A stretch of DNA of 64,000 nucleotides from Sulfidibacter corallicola (GTDB lineage: Bacteria; Acidobacteriota; Holophagae; Acanthopleuribacterales; Acanthopleuribacteraceae). Numbering within the stretch: the stretch's first letter is position 1; each line of letters starts with the position of its first letter. Under the pieces are notes generated by a model. That model was not told the DNA's origin. It ran no database searches and saw only the letters and a list, made by a program, of their open reading frames with translations. The stretch is taken from contig NZ_CP071793.1 of the NCBI RefSeq assembly GCF_017498545.1, positions 1,178,001-1,242,000 on the forward strand, in the 5' to 3' direction. Shown here piece after piece: positions 43,995-53,151 of this stretch. The position numbers and the translations under genes are program-made.

Positions 43995-44823
43995 AAGTGA
44001 TGTCTCCTGTTGCATTCATTTGAGGTGCTGTTTCGTTCGAGCGGTAAGCCGTTTGCGAGTCCCGCTTGTGGTGACCCGCGATGTGTTGTCGCGCGCGACC
44101 GTTCGAGGCTGCGGATCGCCGGGATGCATGTCTCGAGAATGACGCGCGCTGAATCCGAAAAATGGCCCAGTCGGGGCAACCGTCCCCTCATCGTCCCGCG
44201 AGGTTCGCGTGGCGCACACCATCGGTGTCGGCCCTGATTGGCCGAGGGGTTTGATTTCCGGTTTGGGCTGTGGGGCATGGAGTCGTCTCGAATGCATTCC
44301 GCAAATACGATGTCGGTTTGACGGTGAAGCGGTCCTCGTCATGGTGAACACGGCGCATCGCCAAAGAATCGTGTGGCAATCGCAACGGAATCGAAGGCTT
44401 GTGTAGCGTGAATCATACCGCAGTATCTTGGACCTTACGATTCTAAATCACAAAAGTTGAAGTGGTTGCGGCGTATGGCGACGCCTGGGAAACAGGTGAT
44501 CCAACCCGATCCCTCGTCCTCACTCCAGGCCGCCTTCGCCGACGCTTTGCAACAAAAACCGTGGAGATGGGTATGGATTTGTCATAATGAATTTGGATTT
44601 CGAGGTTGTCATGGTTGTCCGCATGCAGGCGAATCGATCCAGGGGAATCGAGAGTCGTTCGATCTTCCCGCCTGGCCTGTTTCGTTCCAGGTGATGGATT
44701 CAGGCGCGTCCGAGAGCCCTTCGTTTCACGGGGCCGTTTGGGATCGGGCGAGATTGCACCCGCGGTGGCGCAGGACGCCGTTCTTTGAGGGTTTTCAACA
44801 TTGTTTCCGAGAGAGGGTTTGGC
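43995..44823. other. Divergent intergenic region, no supported gene
   Basis: Over 800 bases between the propeller operon (minus) and the LuxE-like operon (plus). Frames on both strands give Arg-rich, unrecognised peptides. Both promoters must lie here; the AT-rich patch at 44400-44460 is the best candidate area. Confidence 0.5.
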
Positions 44824-45900
44824 ATGAAGACGTTACAGGAAAAGGTCGCCGAGGGACGCGAACGCCTCGATGCTCAGGTGCGCGAGGTGGTGAATTGGCA
44901 CTTCGACCCCGATACCGGCACGCCCTTTTGGTTGGAGTATGCCGCCAAGCTGGATTTCGATCCCAGGGATCGCATTCGCGGCTACGATGATTTGAAATTG
45001 CTGGGGAGTTTCCAGGACGAATGGTTGCGCCGCATCCCGGTGCGCAAGTGGATCCCGCAGGGCTTCGCGAACCAGCCGGTCTCCGTGTTCGAAACCGGCG
45101 GTTCCACCGGCGTTCCCAAATGCCGCATCAACATCAACGATTTTCGCGTGGACTACGAACTCTTCAGTGAAACGCTGAACGACGAGACCTTTCCTAAGGG
45201 GGCCGATTGGCTGATGGTCGGTCCCACGGGGCCGCGCCGCCTGAGGCTGGCCATCGAGCACCTGGCCCAACATCGCGGCGGCATTTGCTTCATGGTCGAC
45301 CTGGATCCGCGTTGGGTGAACAAATTGATCAAATCCGGGAACCACAAGGAATTCATGGCCTACCGCCAGCACGTCGTGGATCAGGCGCTGGTCCGGCTCA
45401 AGGCCCATAAGACCATCAAATGCCTGTTCACCACCCCCAAATTGCTCGAGGCGATCTGCGAGAAGGTCGATCTGGAAGCGCTGGGCATCACCGGCATTTT
45501 TTGCGGTGGAACCGAGATGAACGCCCAATTCCACCGTTTCGCCAAGGAAGAGCTGGTCCCCAACATCGATTTCGTGCCCACCTACGGCAATACGCTCATG
45601 GGGTTGGCGTGCCACAAGCCCCACGTTCCCGGCGACGGGTACACCATCACCTACTATCCGCCGCTGCCCAGGGCCGTGTTCGAGCTGGTCGATCCCGATC
45701 GCCCGGAACGCACCGTGGATTACGGCGAGACCGGCAGGGTGATGCTGACGACCCTGACCAAGGAATTCTTCGTGCCGCGCTTCCTGGAGCGGGACGAAGG
45801 CGAGCGGGCCGAACCCATCGATCGCTATCCCTGGGACGGCGTGAGCGGCCTGCGCCTGTTCACCCGCTTCCAGGAGTCGGTGGTCGTGGGGGTCTATTGA
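44824..45900 (+). CDS. LuxE/PaaK-like carboxylate-adenylating enzyme
   Basis: A 358-residue member of the ANL-related LuxE/PaaK group. The adenylate-binding motif appears as VFETGGSTGVPKCRINI, with further family blocks WLMVGPTGPRRLRLAIEHLA, IFCGGTEMNAQFHRF, PTYGNTLMGLAC and DYGETGRVMLTTLTKEF. LuxE proteins activate a fatty acid as acyl-AMP and pass the acyl group to the LuxC reductase; this size and the following gene fit that role. ATG 44824 has GAGAGGG upstream. The substrate could be a fatty, aryl or polyketide acid. It overlaps the next gene by one base (TGATG). Confidence 0.8.
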   Translation: MKTLQEKVAEGRERLDAQVREVVNWHFDPDTGTPFWLEYAAKLDFDPRDRIRGYDDLKLLGSFQDEWLRRIPVRKWIPQGFANQPVSVFETGGSTGVPKCRININDFRVDYELFSETLNDETFPKGADWLMVGPTGPRRLRLAIEHLAQHRGGICFMVDLDPRWVNKLIKSGNHKEFMAYRQHVVDQALVRLKAHKTIKCLFTTPKLLEAICEKVDLEALGITGIFCGGTEMNAQFHRFAKEELVPNIDFVPTYGNTLMGLACHKPHVPGDGYTITYYPPLPRAVFELVDPDRPERTVDYGETGRVMLTTLTKEFFVPRFLERDEGERAEPIDRYPWDGVSGLRLFTRFQESVVVGVY

Positions 45901-47303
45901 TGAAACACCTTCCCATCCTGCGCGCGGGACGACCCTACCGGAGCCTGACGCGCCAGACCTTGACCGACATTCGCAACGGAGCGCCGGTGGCGGAAGTGAG
46001 TCAGGCCAATGGGGGCTTGATCGCCCGCGACCTGCTGGGTTCGGCGGCGCGACAAAAAACCCTGGCCGCCCTGGACATGGCCACCTTGATCGACGCCTGT
46101 GCCCGGGCGGCCGACCTGTTCCTGGAGGCCGAGTTGCCCCTGGACGAAGCCTCGGGCACCACCCAGACCCGCGACGACTTTCTGGCCGACCAATCGGCCA
46201 CGACCGGCTTGCCCCGCGTTCTATGTGAACGCAACATGGAGAAGATCGCCACGGCGTTGCGGCTCATGCCGGACATTTTGCGCGGTTTGAGCCGCGGGGT
46301 CGACTTGGATCGGGTCACCCGCGATTATCGCCGCGAGGCCGACGCACTCGGCGCGATTCTGCCCAGCAACTCGCCGGGCGTCCATTCGCTGTGGGTACCC
46401 GCCCTGGCGATGAAGGTTCCCGTGGTTCTCAAACCCGGAGCCCAGGAGCCCTGGACCCCGATGCGCATCGCCCAGGCGATGATCTCCGCGGGTTTTCCCG
46501 CCGAGGCCTTCGGCTTCTATCCCACCGATCACACCGGCGCCGGCGAGATCCTGATGCGTTGCCAACGCGCGCTGTTCTTTGGCGACGCGCGCACGGTCGA
46601 CGCCTGGCGGGGCGAGGGCCGTATCCAGATCCACGGCCCGGGTTGGAGCAAGATGGTGCTGGACGGCCAGGCCGTCGATCGGCGCGAATCCCATATGGAT
46701 GTATTGGTGGATGCGATCGCCGCCAATGGCGGTCGTTCCTGCGTGAACGCCTCGGCCGTTTGGGTTCCCCGGGATGGGAAGGCTCTGGCCGACGATCTCG
46801 CGCGCCGCCTCGCTGAGATTCAGGCCCGTCCCCTGGACGATGGTGCCGCCCAACTGGCCGCGTTCGCCAACCCCAAACTGGCCGAACTGCTGGACCAGCG
46901 CATCGAAGCCCAATTGGCCGAGGGCGGCGCCGAAGACATGACCGCCAAATACCGCAAGGGCCCGCGCCTGGTCACCTGCGACGGCTGCACCTTCCTCCTG
47001 CCCACCTTGATTTGGTGTGAGCGGGCCGATCATCCACTGGCCAAGGCCGAGTACCTGTTTCCCTTCGCCGCGGTGTGCGAAGTGCCCGAATCCGAAATGG
47101 CCGCCCGGCTGGGACCGACCCTGACCCTTTCGCTGGTGAGCGAGCGTCGGGATTTGATCGAAGCCATGTTGGACTGTCGCCATATCGACCGCATCAACAT
47201 CGGAGCCATTCCGACCAACCGCGTCCGCTGGGACCAGCCGCACGAGGGCAACCTGTTCGAATTGCTGTACAAGCGACGCGCTGTCCAACGCGAACCGGTC
47301 TGA
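45900..47303 (+). CDS. LuxC-like acyl reductase / aldehyde dehydrogenase
   Basis: A 467-residue aldehyde-dehydrogenase-fold protein of the LuxC type, with ILPSNSPGVHSLWVPALAMKVPVVLKPG near the nucleotide site and the presumed catalytic Cys in NGGRSCVNAS. LuxC accepts acyl groups from LuxE and reduces them with NADPH to aldehydes. The open frame extends far upstream in the luxE-like region, but the ATG at 45900 overlapping the previous stop is clearly the start. With its partners it would give acid to aldehyde to alcohol. No luciferase (luxAB) or transferase (luxD) genes are nearby. Confidence 0.8.
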   Translation: MKHLPILRAGRPYRSLTRQTLTDIRNGAPVAEVSQANGGLIARDLLGSAARQKTLAALDMATLIDACARAADLFLEAELPLDEASGTTQTRDDFLADQSATTGLPRVLCERNMEKIATALRLMPDILRGLSRGVDLDRVTRDYRREADALGAILPSNSPGVHSLWVPALAMKVPVVLKPGAQEPWTPMRIAQAMISAGFPAEAFGFYPTDHTGAGEILMRCQRALFFGDARTVDAWRGEGRIQIHGPGWSKMVLDGQAVDRRESHMDVLVDAIAANGGRSCVNASAVWVPRDGKALADDLARRLAEIQARPLDDGAAQLAAFANPKLAELLDQRIEAQLAEGGAEDMTAKYRKGPRLVTCDGCTFLLPTLIWCERADHPLAKAEYLFPFAAVCEVPESEMAARLGPTLTLSLVSERRDLIEAMLDCRHIDRINIGAIPTNRVRWDQPHEGNLFELLYKRRAVQREPV

Positions 47304-47304
47304 A

Positions 47305-47364
47305 ACGAGAGGGGCCGAACTCTCCGATCAGCTATTCCATTCGGGAGGGGGCGACCCCTCTCGT
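47305..47364 (+). other. Intercistronic hairpin between LuxC-like and Fe-ADH genes
   Basis: ACGAGAGGGG at 47305-47314 pairs perfectly with CCCCTCTCGT at 47355-47364; the 40-base loop holds a weaker inner helix. It begins two bases after the reductase stop codon. It may protect or attenuate the transcript between cistrons. No T-run follows. Confidence 0.6.
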
Positions 47365-47405
47365 CACCACGTCTTTTTGCCAACTTGCCAGAGAATAGGA
47401 TGCTT

Positions 47406-48593
47406 ATGACACATCACGATACCGAGTATCAACCCTTCGACCCCCATCGCGGTTTTGAATTCGTGCCCACCACGCGGGTCGTCTCGGGAGCTGGCCGATT
47501 GGCCGAAATCGGCCGCCTGGCCTTCGAGCTCGGCGCCGATCACGTGCTCCTGGTGACCGATGCGGGCCTTGTCCAGGCGGGACATGCCGATGCCGCGCGC
47601 GGTTTCCTCGAAGCGGCCGGTTTGCGCGTTTCACAGTTCGACGACGTCGTGGAAAACCCCACGACGACGACGGTCGAGTTGGGAACCCGATTCGCGCAGG
47701 ACCTGGGTGACTTGAATTTGATCATCGCATTGGGCGGCGGGAGTGCGATGGACTGCGCCAAGGGCATCAATTTCCTCCTGACGAACGGCGGTCGCATGGA
47801 AGATTACTGGGGTTACGGCTTGGCTAAAAAGCCGCTGTTGCCCTCGATCGGGATCCCCACCACGGCCGGAACCGGCAGCGAAGGCCAGTCGTTTGCGCTC
47901 ATCTCCCAGGAGGGAACCCATCGCAAGATGGCCTGCGGTGACCGCAAGGCGCGCTTTTCGGCCGTCATCCTGGATCCCGAACTGTTGTGCAGCCTGCCCG
48001 TCAACGTCATTGCCGCCACCGGCACCGACGCCATGACCCACGCCTTGGAGAGTTATGTCAGCACCCGCCGCAATCCGGTGTCGCAAATGTTCGCGCGCGA
48101 GGGGTGGCGGCTTCTGTCCCTGCGATTCGAAACCGTGTTGCAGGTCCAGGATCGGGTGGACGCATGGAGCGACATGTTGCTGGGCGCCCACTTCGCCGGC
48201 ATGGCCATCGAACACTCGATGCTCGGCGGCGCCCACGCATCGGGTAATCCACTGACCGCCCATTTCGACGTGGCCCACGGCAGCGCAGTCGGCCTGATGC
48301 TGCCCCACGTCATTCGCTACAACCAGCAAGTGGTGCCCGAGTTGTACGAAGACCTGGCCCGCGTCAGCGGTTGGACCCCGGGCGAGTCGACCTCGCCGGG
48401 CGATTGGCTGGCGAAGGCCTTCCACGGGTATCTCGACGCCGCCGGTCTGCCCACCCGTCTCGGCATGTTCGGCATCGAGGATCACCACCTGGAGGAGCTG
48501 GCGGAAAACGCGACCACCCAATGGACGGGAAACTTCAATCCGAGGCCACTCGAAAAGGGCGATTTTCTCGACCTCTATCGAACGGCCCTCTAA
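47406..48593 (+). CDS. Iron-containing (group III) alcohol dehydrogenase
   Basis: A 395-residue Fe-ADH. NAD(P) motif ALGGGSAMDCAKG, PTTAGTGSE, and the metal site residues in GTDAMTHALESY, HSMLGGAHASGNPLTAHFDVAHG are all present. I chose ATG 47406, with AGG six bases upstream, over an upstream TTG and an in-frame ATG too close to the ribosome-binding site. Third gene of the reductive set, it would convert the LuxC aldehyde to a primary alcohol or regenerate cofactor. Separated from the LuxC-like gene by about 100 bases with a hairpin. Confidence 0.92.
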   Translation: MTHHDTEYQPFDPHRGFEFVPTTRVVSGAGRLAEIGRLAFELGADHVLLVTDAGLVQAGHADAARGFLEAAGLRVSQFDDVVENPTTTTVELGTRFAQDLGDLNLIIALGGGSAMDCAKGINFLLTNGGRMEDYWGYGLAKKPLLPSIGIPTTAGTGSEGQSFALISQEGTHRKMACGDRKARFSAVILDPELLCSLPVNVIAATGTDAMTHALESYVSTRRNPVSQMFAREGWRLLSLRFETVLQVQDRVDAWSDMLLGAHFAGMAIEHSMLGGAHASGNPLTAHFDVAHGSAVGLMLPHVIRYNQQVVPELYEDLARVSGWTPGESTSPGDWLAKAFHGYLDAAGLPTRLGMFGIEDHHLEELAENATTQWTGNFNPRPLEKGDFLDLYRTAL

Positions 48594-48962
48594 CCCTCCC
48601 GGTTACGACGGGCGATGGCTCGTCGACCGATCACCTGCCGGAAATCCGGCCGCGACACAGGTTCACCCGCCCCCATTTCGGAAGGAAATCCCCATGACAC
48701 CTCGAAAACAACCCAATCATCGACGGGAATCCAGCGCGTTTTCGAGGGACTTTCCGAGCCGGGTCGGCCATGCGAATTAAGAACCGCCCCGGCGCGCGAA
48801 AAGGTACGGCGGCGGCTTTTTGGGTATTCTCCTGAAAAGGAGGGGCAGGTAAGAAAATTTCCATTAAAAAGCCTGGCTACTTGAATGTTACTAGGTGTTT
48901 ATGGATAAAATGAGAACTGTCGCCTTTTCGTGATCCAGCCCACTTTGGAGTTGTAGGCACCC
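48594..48962. other. Intergenic region, no supported gene
   Basis: A 369-base gap between Fe-ADH and the third propeller gene, becoming AT-rich near 48845-48950, where a promoter for the propeller-radical SAM pair could lie. No convincing gene or hairpin was found. Confidence 0.5.
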
Positions 48963-50156
48963 GTGATCAAATCCTTCCTTTTTCAAGCCGCGATACACGG
49001 GATCCTTCCTCGGGTCTCCGCCGCCGCCCTGCTGAGCGGGATGATCCTGTTGTTGCCCGCATCGGGCCAGGCTGAGGATGTCGCGGAGGATTGGCCCATG
49101 TACCGCGCCAACCCGTCCTTGACCGGTGCCGTAAAAGGGCATTTGGTCGACGAGCCGGCCCTGCTCTGGACGTTCGAGACCAAAGGCAACATTCAATCGA
49201 GCCCCGCGATCGTGGATGGCGTCGTCTACGTGGGCTCCATGGACGGATCTTTTTATGCGCTGAACCTTTCCGACGGGTCGCTCAAATGGCGCTTTCGCGC
49301 CGCCGACGAAATCAAGAGTTCGGCCCTGGTCCACGAGGGTCGCCTGTTTTTTGGCGACGAATCCGGCTTTTTCTATGCGTTGGACGCCCGCCTCGGTACC
49401 CTCGTCTGGCGGTACAAGACCGGCGGAAGCATCGTGTCTTCGGCCAACCTCGCCAACGGCCGCATTTATTTCGGATCCTACGATTACGTGCTCTATTGCA
49501 TCGATCCCAGCGATGGGAACCTGTTTTGGCAGGCCGAAACCGACGGGTACGTGCACGCCACTCCGGTGCTCGTGAATAACAAAGTCATCATCGCCGGCTG
49601 CGACGGCATGGTGCGCCAGTACGACGCCGACGATGGCAAGCCCTTGGAGCAAATGGAGTTGGGAGGCTATGTCGCCAGCAGCCCGGCCACCGACGGCAGC
49701 CACATCTACCTGGGCACCTTTCAAAATCAGGTGGTCAAGCTGAATGCCACGACCCTGGTGGATGTCTGGCGCTACGAGCATCCGGAACGGCAATTCGTGT
49801 TCTACGGGTCACCGGCCCTGGTCGGGGATCGCGTGATCATCGGCGGTCGTGACAAGTTGATTCACGGGATCGATCGGGCAACTGGCAAAGGCATTTGGAC
49901 GTACCCTGTTAGAGCGAAAATTGATGCTTCCCCGGCCGTGATCGGAGAAAAGGTGGTTTTAGGCGATATGTCCGGTCGATTGTTTGTGCTCGACAGTGCG
50001 ACAGGTACCCGCATCTGGGTTTACGACACGGGCTCCGCCATCGCCGGCTCCCCCGCCTATTCTCGAGGTCGCGTCGTCGTCGGCCTGGAAAACGGTTTGT
50101 TGCTTTGTTTCGGTGAATCGACCGAAAATGATGTAGAAGCCAAGGAAGCTCTGTAA
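48963..50156 (+). CDS. Secreted PQQ-like beta-propeller protein (3)
   Basis: A 397-residue exported propeller with a signal peptide (AAALLSGMILLLPASGQAED) and seven or eight PQQ-like blades (FYALNLSDGSLKWRFRA, FYALDARLGTLVWRYKTGG, YCIDPSDGNLFWQAETDG, FVLDSATGTRIWVYDTG). It resembles BamB-like or PQQ-enzyme-like scaffolds, shorter than the other two propellers and without extra domains. The start is a GTG at 48963 with AGG six bases upstream. The next gene, a radical SAM enzyme, starts 25 bases after the stop, so the two are probably co-transcribed. Confidence 0.85.
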   Translation: MIKSFLFQAAIHGILPRVSAAALLSGMILLLPASGQAEDVAEDWPMYRANPSLTGAVKGHLVDEPALLWTFETKGNIQSSPAIVDGVVYVGSMDGSFYALNLSDGSLKWRFRAADEIKSSALVHEGRLFFGDESGFFYALDARLGTLVWRYKTGGSIVSSANLANGRIYFGSYDYVLYCIDPSDGNLFWQAETDGYVHATPVLVNNKVIIAGCDGMVRQYDADDGKPLEQMELGGYVASSPATDGSHIYLGTFQNQVVKLNATTLVDVWRYEHPERQFVFYGSPALVGDRVIIGGRDKLIHGIDRATGKGIWTYPVRAKIDASPAVIGEKVVLGDMSGRLFVLDSATGTRIWVYDTGSAIAGSPAYSRGRVVVGLENGLLLCFGESTENDVEAKEAL

Positions 50157-50181
50157 ACTCTCTATCAAGGAGTGCCCCCAC

Positions 50182-51516
50182 ATGGAGACCTCTGGCAACG
50201 CCGCGCCTCGTCCCTCCGCGCCCGCAAAAACCGAAGTGGGCAGCGTTTTCATTTCGAATTACCCGCCTTTTTCCTTCTGGGGCGAAGAGGCCGTTCCCGA
50301 TCTGCTGAACCGATTTCAACAACCCGTTCAGGCCGACGTGCCGATGGGGCTCTACCTGCACGTTCCCTTTTGTCGAAAACGCTGCAAGTTTTGTTATTTC
50401 AAGGTCTACACGGACAAGAACAGTCGCCAGATCCAAGCCTACCTGGATGCCGTGACCCGCGAGATCGAACGCGTCAGCGCATACCCCGCGGTCGCCGGCC
50501 GCAAACCGCGGTTCATCTACGTGGGCGGCGGCACGCCTTCGTACATCAGTGCGCGCCACCTGCGCGGCGTGTTCCGTGCGCTCGAAGCGCGATTCCCCTT
50601 CGACGAGGTTCAGGAGGTCACCTTCGAATGCGAGCCCGGCACCCTGACCCAGGCCAAGTTGGCCGCGATTCGCGAAGTGGGGGTGACCCGGCTCAGCCTC
50701 GGCGTGGAAAATTTCGACGATCAGATCCTCAGCGACAACGGACGGGCCCACATCTCCACCGAAATCTATCGCGTCCTGCCCTGGATCCGGGAGATGGGAT
50801 TCGATCAGGTCAATATCGATTTGATCGCCGGCATGGTCGGCGAAACCTGGGATAACTGGAAAGCCAACATCGAAAAGGCGATCGAGGTCGACCCCGACAG
50901 CATCACCATCTATCAAATGGAGCTGCCCTACAACACCAAATATTCCCAGGGTCTGTTGAAAGGCGAGAGCGGTGAGGTGTTTGCCGATTGGGCCACCAAG
51001 CGGGCCTGGCATGATTATGCGATAAGCCGCCTGATCGAAGCTGGTTACGATGTTTCGAGCGGTTACACGATGGTCAAACGGGACAAGGCCTGCCGGTTCG
51101 TCTATCGCGATGCCCTGTGGCACGGTGCCGATTTGATTCCCCTGGGGTGTTCCAGCTTCGGTCATCTCGGCGGAGTACACTATCAAAACCATCCCTCCAT
51201 CGAGCGTTATGTGGCCGCGATCGAGGCCGGGGAAGCGCCGCTGCGGCGCGCTTTCAAAACCAGCGAAACCGATCGACTTCGACGCGAAGCCCTGCTTCAA
51301 CTCAAGATGGGCCGGTTACAGGTGCACCCGTTCCGCGAAAAGTATGGCGTGGATATCCGAGAAGTGTTCGCGGATCATTTGGATGATCTGGTGGCGACCG
51401 ACATGGCGCATGTCGAGGGCGAGGAAATTCGGCTGACTCGGCAAGGTTTGCTTCGGGTGGATAGTCTTTTGCCCGGTTTTTATGAAGAAAAATACCGCGG
51501 GTCGCGTTATACCTGA
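50182..51516 (+). CDS. HemW/HemN-like radical SAM enzyme
   Basis: A 444-residue radical SAM protein. The 4Fe-4S motif is CRKRCKFC (CxxxCxxC) in LYLHVPFCRKRCKFCYFKVY; GGGTPSYIS and the following VTFECEPGTLTQAKL are SAM-binding blocks typical of the coproporphyrinogen-III-oxidase family. The residue two past the third Cys is Phe, as in the heme chaperone HemW, rather than the extra Cys of true HemN. The C-terminal HemN-type domain is present (RREALLQLKMGRLQVHPF). ATG 50182 has AAGGAG nine bases upstream. Function could be heme handling or modification of an unknown metabolite; context with a propeller gene is not explanatory. Confidence 0.88.
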   Translation: METSGNAAPRPSAPAKTEVGSVFISNYPPFSFWGEEAVPDLLNRFQQPVQADVPMGLYLHVPFCRKRCKFCYFKVYTDKNSRQIQAYLDAVTREIERVSAYPAVAGRKPRFIYVGGGTPSYISARHLRGVFRALEARFPFDEVQEVTFECEPGTLTQAKLAAIREVGVTRLSLGVENFDDQILSDNGRAHISTEIYRVLPWIREMGFDQVNIDLIAGMVGETWDNWKANIEKAIEVDPDSITIYQMELPYNTKYSQGLLKGESGEVFADWATKRAWHDYAISRLIEAGYDVSSGYTMVKRDKACRFVYRDALWHGADLIPLGCSSFGHLGGVHYQNHPSIERYVAAIEAGEAPLRRAFKTSETDRLRREALLQLKMGRLQVHPFREKYGVDIREVFADHLDDLVATDMAHVEGEEIRLTRQGLLRVDSLLPGFYEEKYRGSRYT

Positions 51517-51832
51517 TTTCATAGCGACCCTTGTATAATATTGCTCTTAATGGGTTTCTTTCCTGTTATAGGGGTGTGGTGACATGCCCCGAGAGCAGTT
51601 ATTATTAAAAAAAACATGATTTTTCTTGGAAAAGGCAAAAATTTGCGATGTAATACTGATTTTATAGATCCCTTTCTTTTACATGCCTTGGCCTGGGCTT
51701 ACTTTGCCGTTCCGCCCTAGATCCGCCGTCTCCAATTCGGATCCTTTCTCGTGAAGGCCGCCTTATATCTTTTTTTCGGGTCGACGTTACTTTCACGGTT
51801 TGTACTTGGGTGCGCGTGCACGAGGCTTCCCT
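51517..51832. promoter_or_regulatory. AT-rich upstream region with a TATAAT box
   Basis: This 316-base gap is strongly AT-rich between about 51530 and 51670. A TATAAT at 51534-51539 could be a -10 element, with no clear -35. A long leader for the diguanylate cyclase gene is possible. No gene seen. Confidence 0.45.
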
Positions 51833-53086
51833 ATGAACCGTATTTTGATTATGGAAAATGTCGGCTCTGTCGCGCAGTTGCTTTCCTATAAAATCCGCGC
51901 ACGTCTTCAGTTTCCCGTCACACTCGCTCAATCCCCCCATCATGCTCGGCAGTTGGTGCGCGAATATGGCCCCAATTTCTTCGTGGGACTGATGGAATGG
52001 AACGAAACCGATATGTCGGTGGCCGATCTCGTGGCATTCACCGATGATCTGGGTTTGCCCATGATCGTTTTCGTCGACTCTCCCGGGCTCGAAGTGTCCG
52101 ATTTGGATCAAGCCACCTTCATTGTCGACACCGTGCACAAGCGCAACATTCACGAAGTGGATTACGTGACCGGGCTGGTCCACCGGCTCTATCACAACCG
52201 TACCGTCAAGGTATTGGTCGTGGACGATGCCGCCTTTGCCCGCAAGCACATGCGCAATCTACTTGAACGGCATCAGTTGTCTGTGGTGGAGGCCAGCAAT
52301 GGTTGGCAGGCGCTCGAGTTGTTGGAAGCACATCCCGACATTCGTCTCGCCGTGATCGACTATTTCATGCCGCGGATGGACGGGTTGGAATTGATCGGCA
52401 GGATACGCGACCGCCATCCCCCGGACGAAATGGCCATCATCGGCATTTCCGCCCACGATTCCGGCTCGGCACCGGAACGCCTGCTCAAGGGCGGCGCCAA
52501 CGACTTTTTGGCAAAACCTTTTTCCAACGGCGAGTTCCTCTGTCGGGTCGTGCGCAACCTGGAGGATTTGGACTACCTCGAGGAGATCAAGGACGCCGCC
52601 TATCGCGATTACCTGACCGGACTCTACAATCGCCGCTATTTCATGGAAGCCGGGTGGAAACTGTTCGCCAACGGACGACGCGGCAACATCCACCTGTGTG
52701 TGGCCTTGATCGATGTAGACTTCTTCAAATCCATCAACGACAGCTTCGGTCACGACGTGGGCGATCGCGTGCTCTCCCAAATCGCCGAACTGTTGCAACT
52801 CCATTTACGCGAGGCCGACCTCGTCGCTCGCTTTGGTGGTGAAGAGTTTTGCGTGGCCGCACTCAATCTCGGCGATGTGGATGCCATTCGGTTGTTCGAA
52901 AAGGTTCGTCGGCTCATCGACGAACATCGCTTCCAGGTCGGCAGCAACATCTTGCGGGTGGCCGTCAGTATCGGCGTCTGCACCCACCTGGGCAACTCGC
53001 TCGAAGAAATGATCTGCGAAGCCGATCGCAGCCTCTATCGCGCCAAACACAAAGGGCGCAACAATGTGGTGGTTAACATGGCCTGA
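51833..53086 (+). CDS. Tandem-receiver diguanylate cyclase (PleD-like)
   Basis: A 417-residue response regulator. The first receiver (about 1-120) lacks the acidic pair and phospho-acceptor (RILIMENVG, GLMEWNETD), so it is a pseudo-receiver. The second (about 122-245) is intact (VKVLVVDDAAF, AVIDYFMPRMDG, K in FLAKPF). The GGDEF domain has an active GGEEF and an upstream RxxD inhibitory site (READLVARFGGEEF), so it should make c-di-GMP with product inhibition. This is the PleD architecture, where the pseudo-receiver helps dimerisation. ATG 51833 is chosen over an upstream in-frame ATG at 51800. A strong terminator follows. Confidence 0.93.
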   Translation: MNRILIMENVGSVAQLLSYKIRARLQFPVTLAQSPHHARQLVREYGPNFFVGLMEWNETDMSVADLVAFTDDLGLPMIVFVDSPGLEVSDLDQATFIVDTVHKRNIHEVDYVTGLVHRLYHNRTVKVLVVDDAAFARKHMRNLLERHQLSVVEASNGWQALELLEAHPDIRLAVIDYFMPRMDGLELIGRIRDRHPPDEMAIIGISAHDSGSAPERLLKGGANDFLAKPFSNGEFLCRVVRNLEDLDYLEEIKDAAYRDYLTGLYNRRYFMEAGWKLFANGRRGNIHLCVALIDVDFFKSINDSFGHDVGDRVLSQIAELLQLHLREADLVARFGGEEFCVAALNLGDVDAIRLFEKVRRLIDEHRFQVGSNILRVAVSIGVCTHLGNSLEEMICEADRSLYRAKHKGRNNVVVNMA

Positions 53087-53116
53087 TTCGTTCAGGCCGG
53101 GTGCAACCCGAGAGGA

Positions 53117-53147
53117 CGTGCGGAGCCTCGTGCTCCGCACGCTTTTT
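53117..53147 (+). terminator. Rho-independent terminator of the diguanylate cyclase gene
   Basis: A perfect ten-base stem CGTGCGGAGC / GCTCCGCACG with loop CTCGT, followed by CTTTTT. It also separates this gene from the convergent SPFH gene ending at 53152. Confidence 0.9.
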
Positions 53148-53151
53148 CCGT

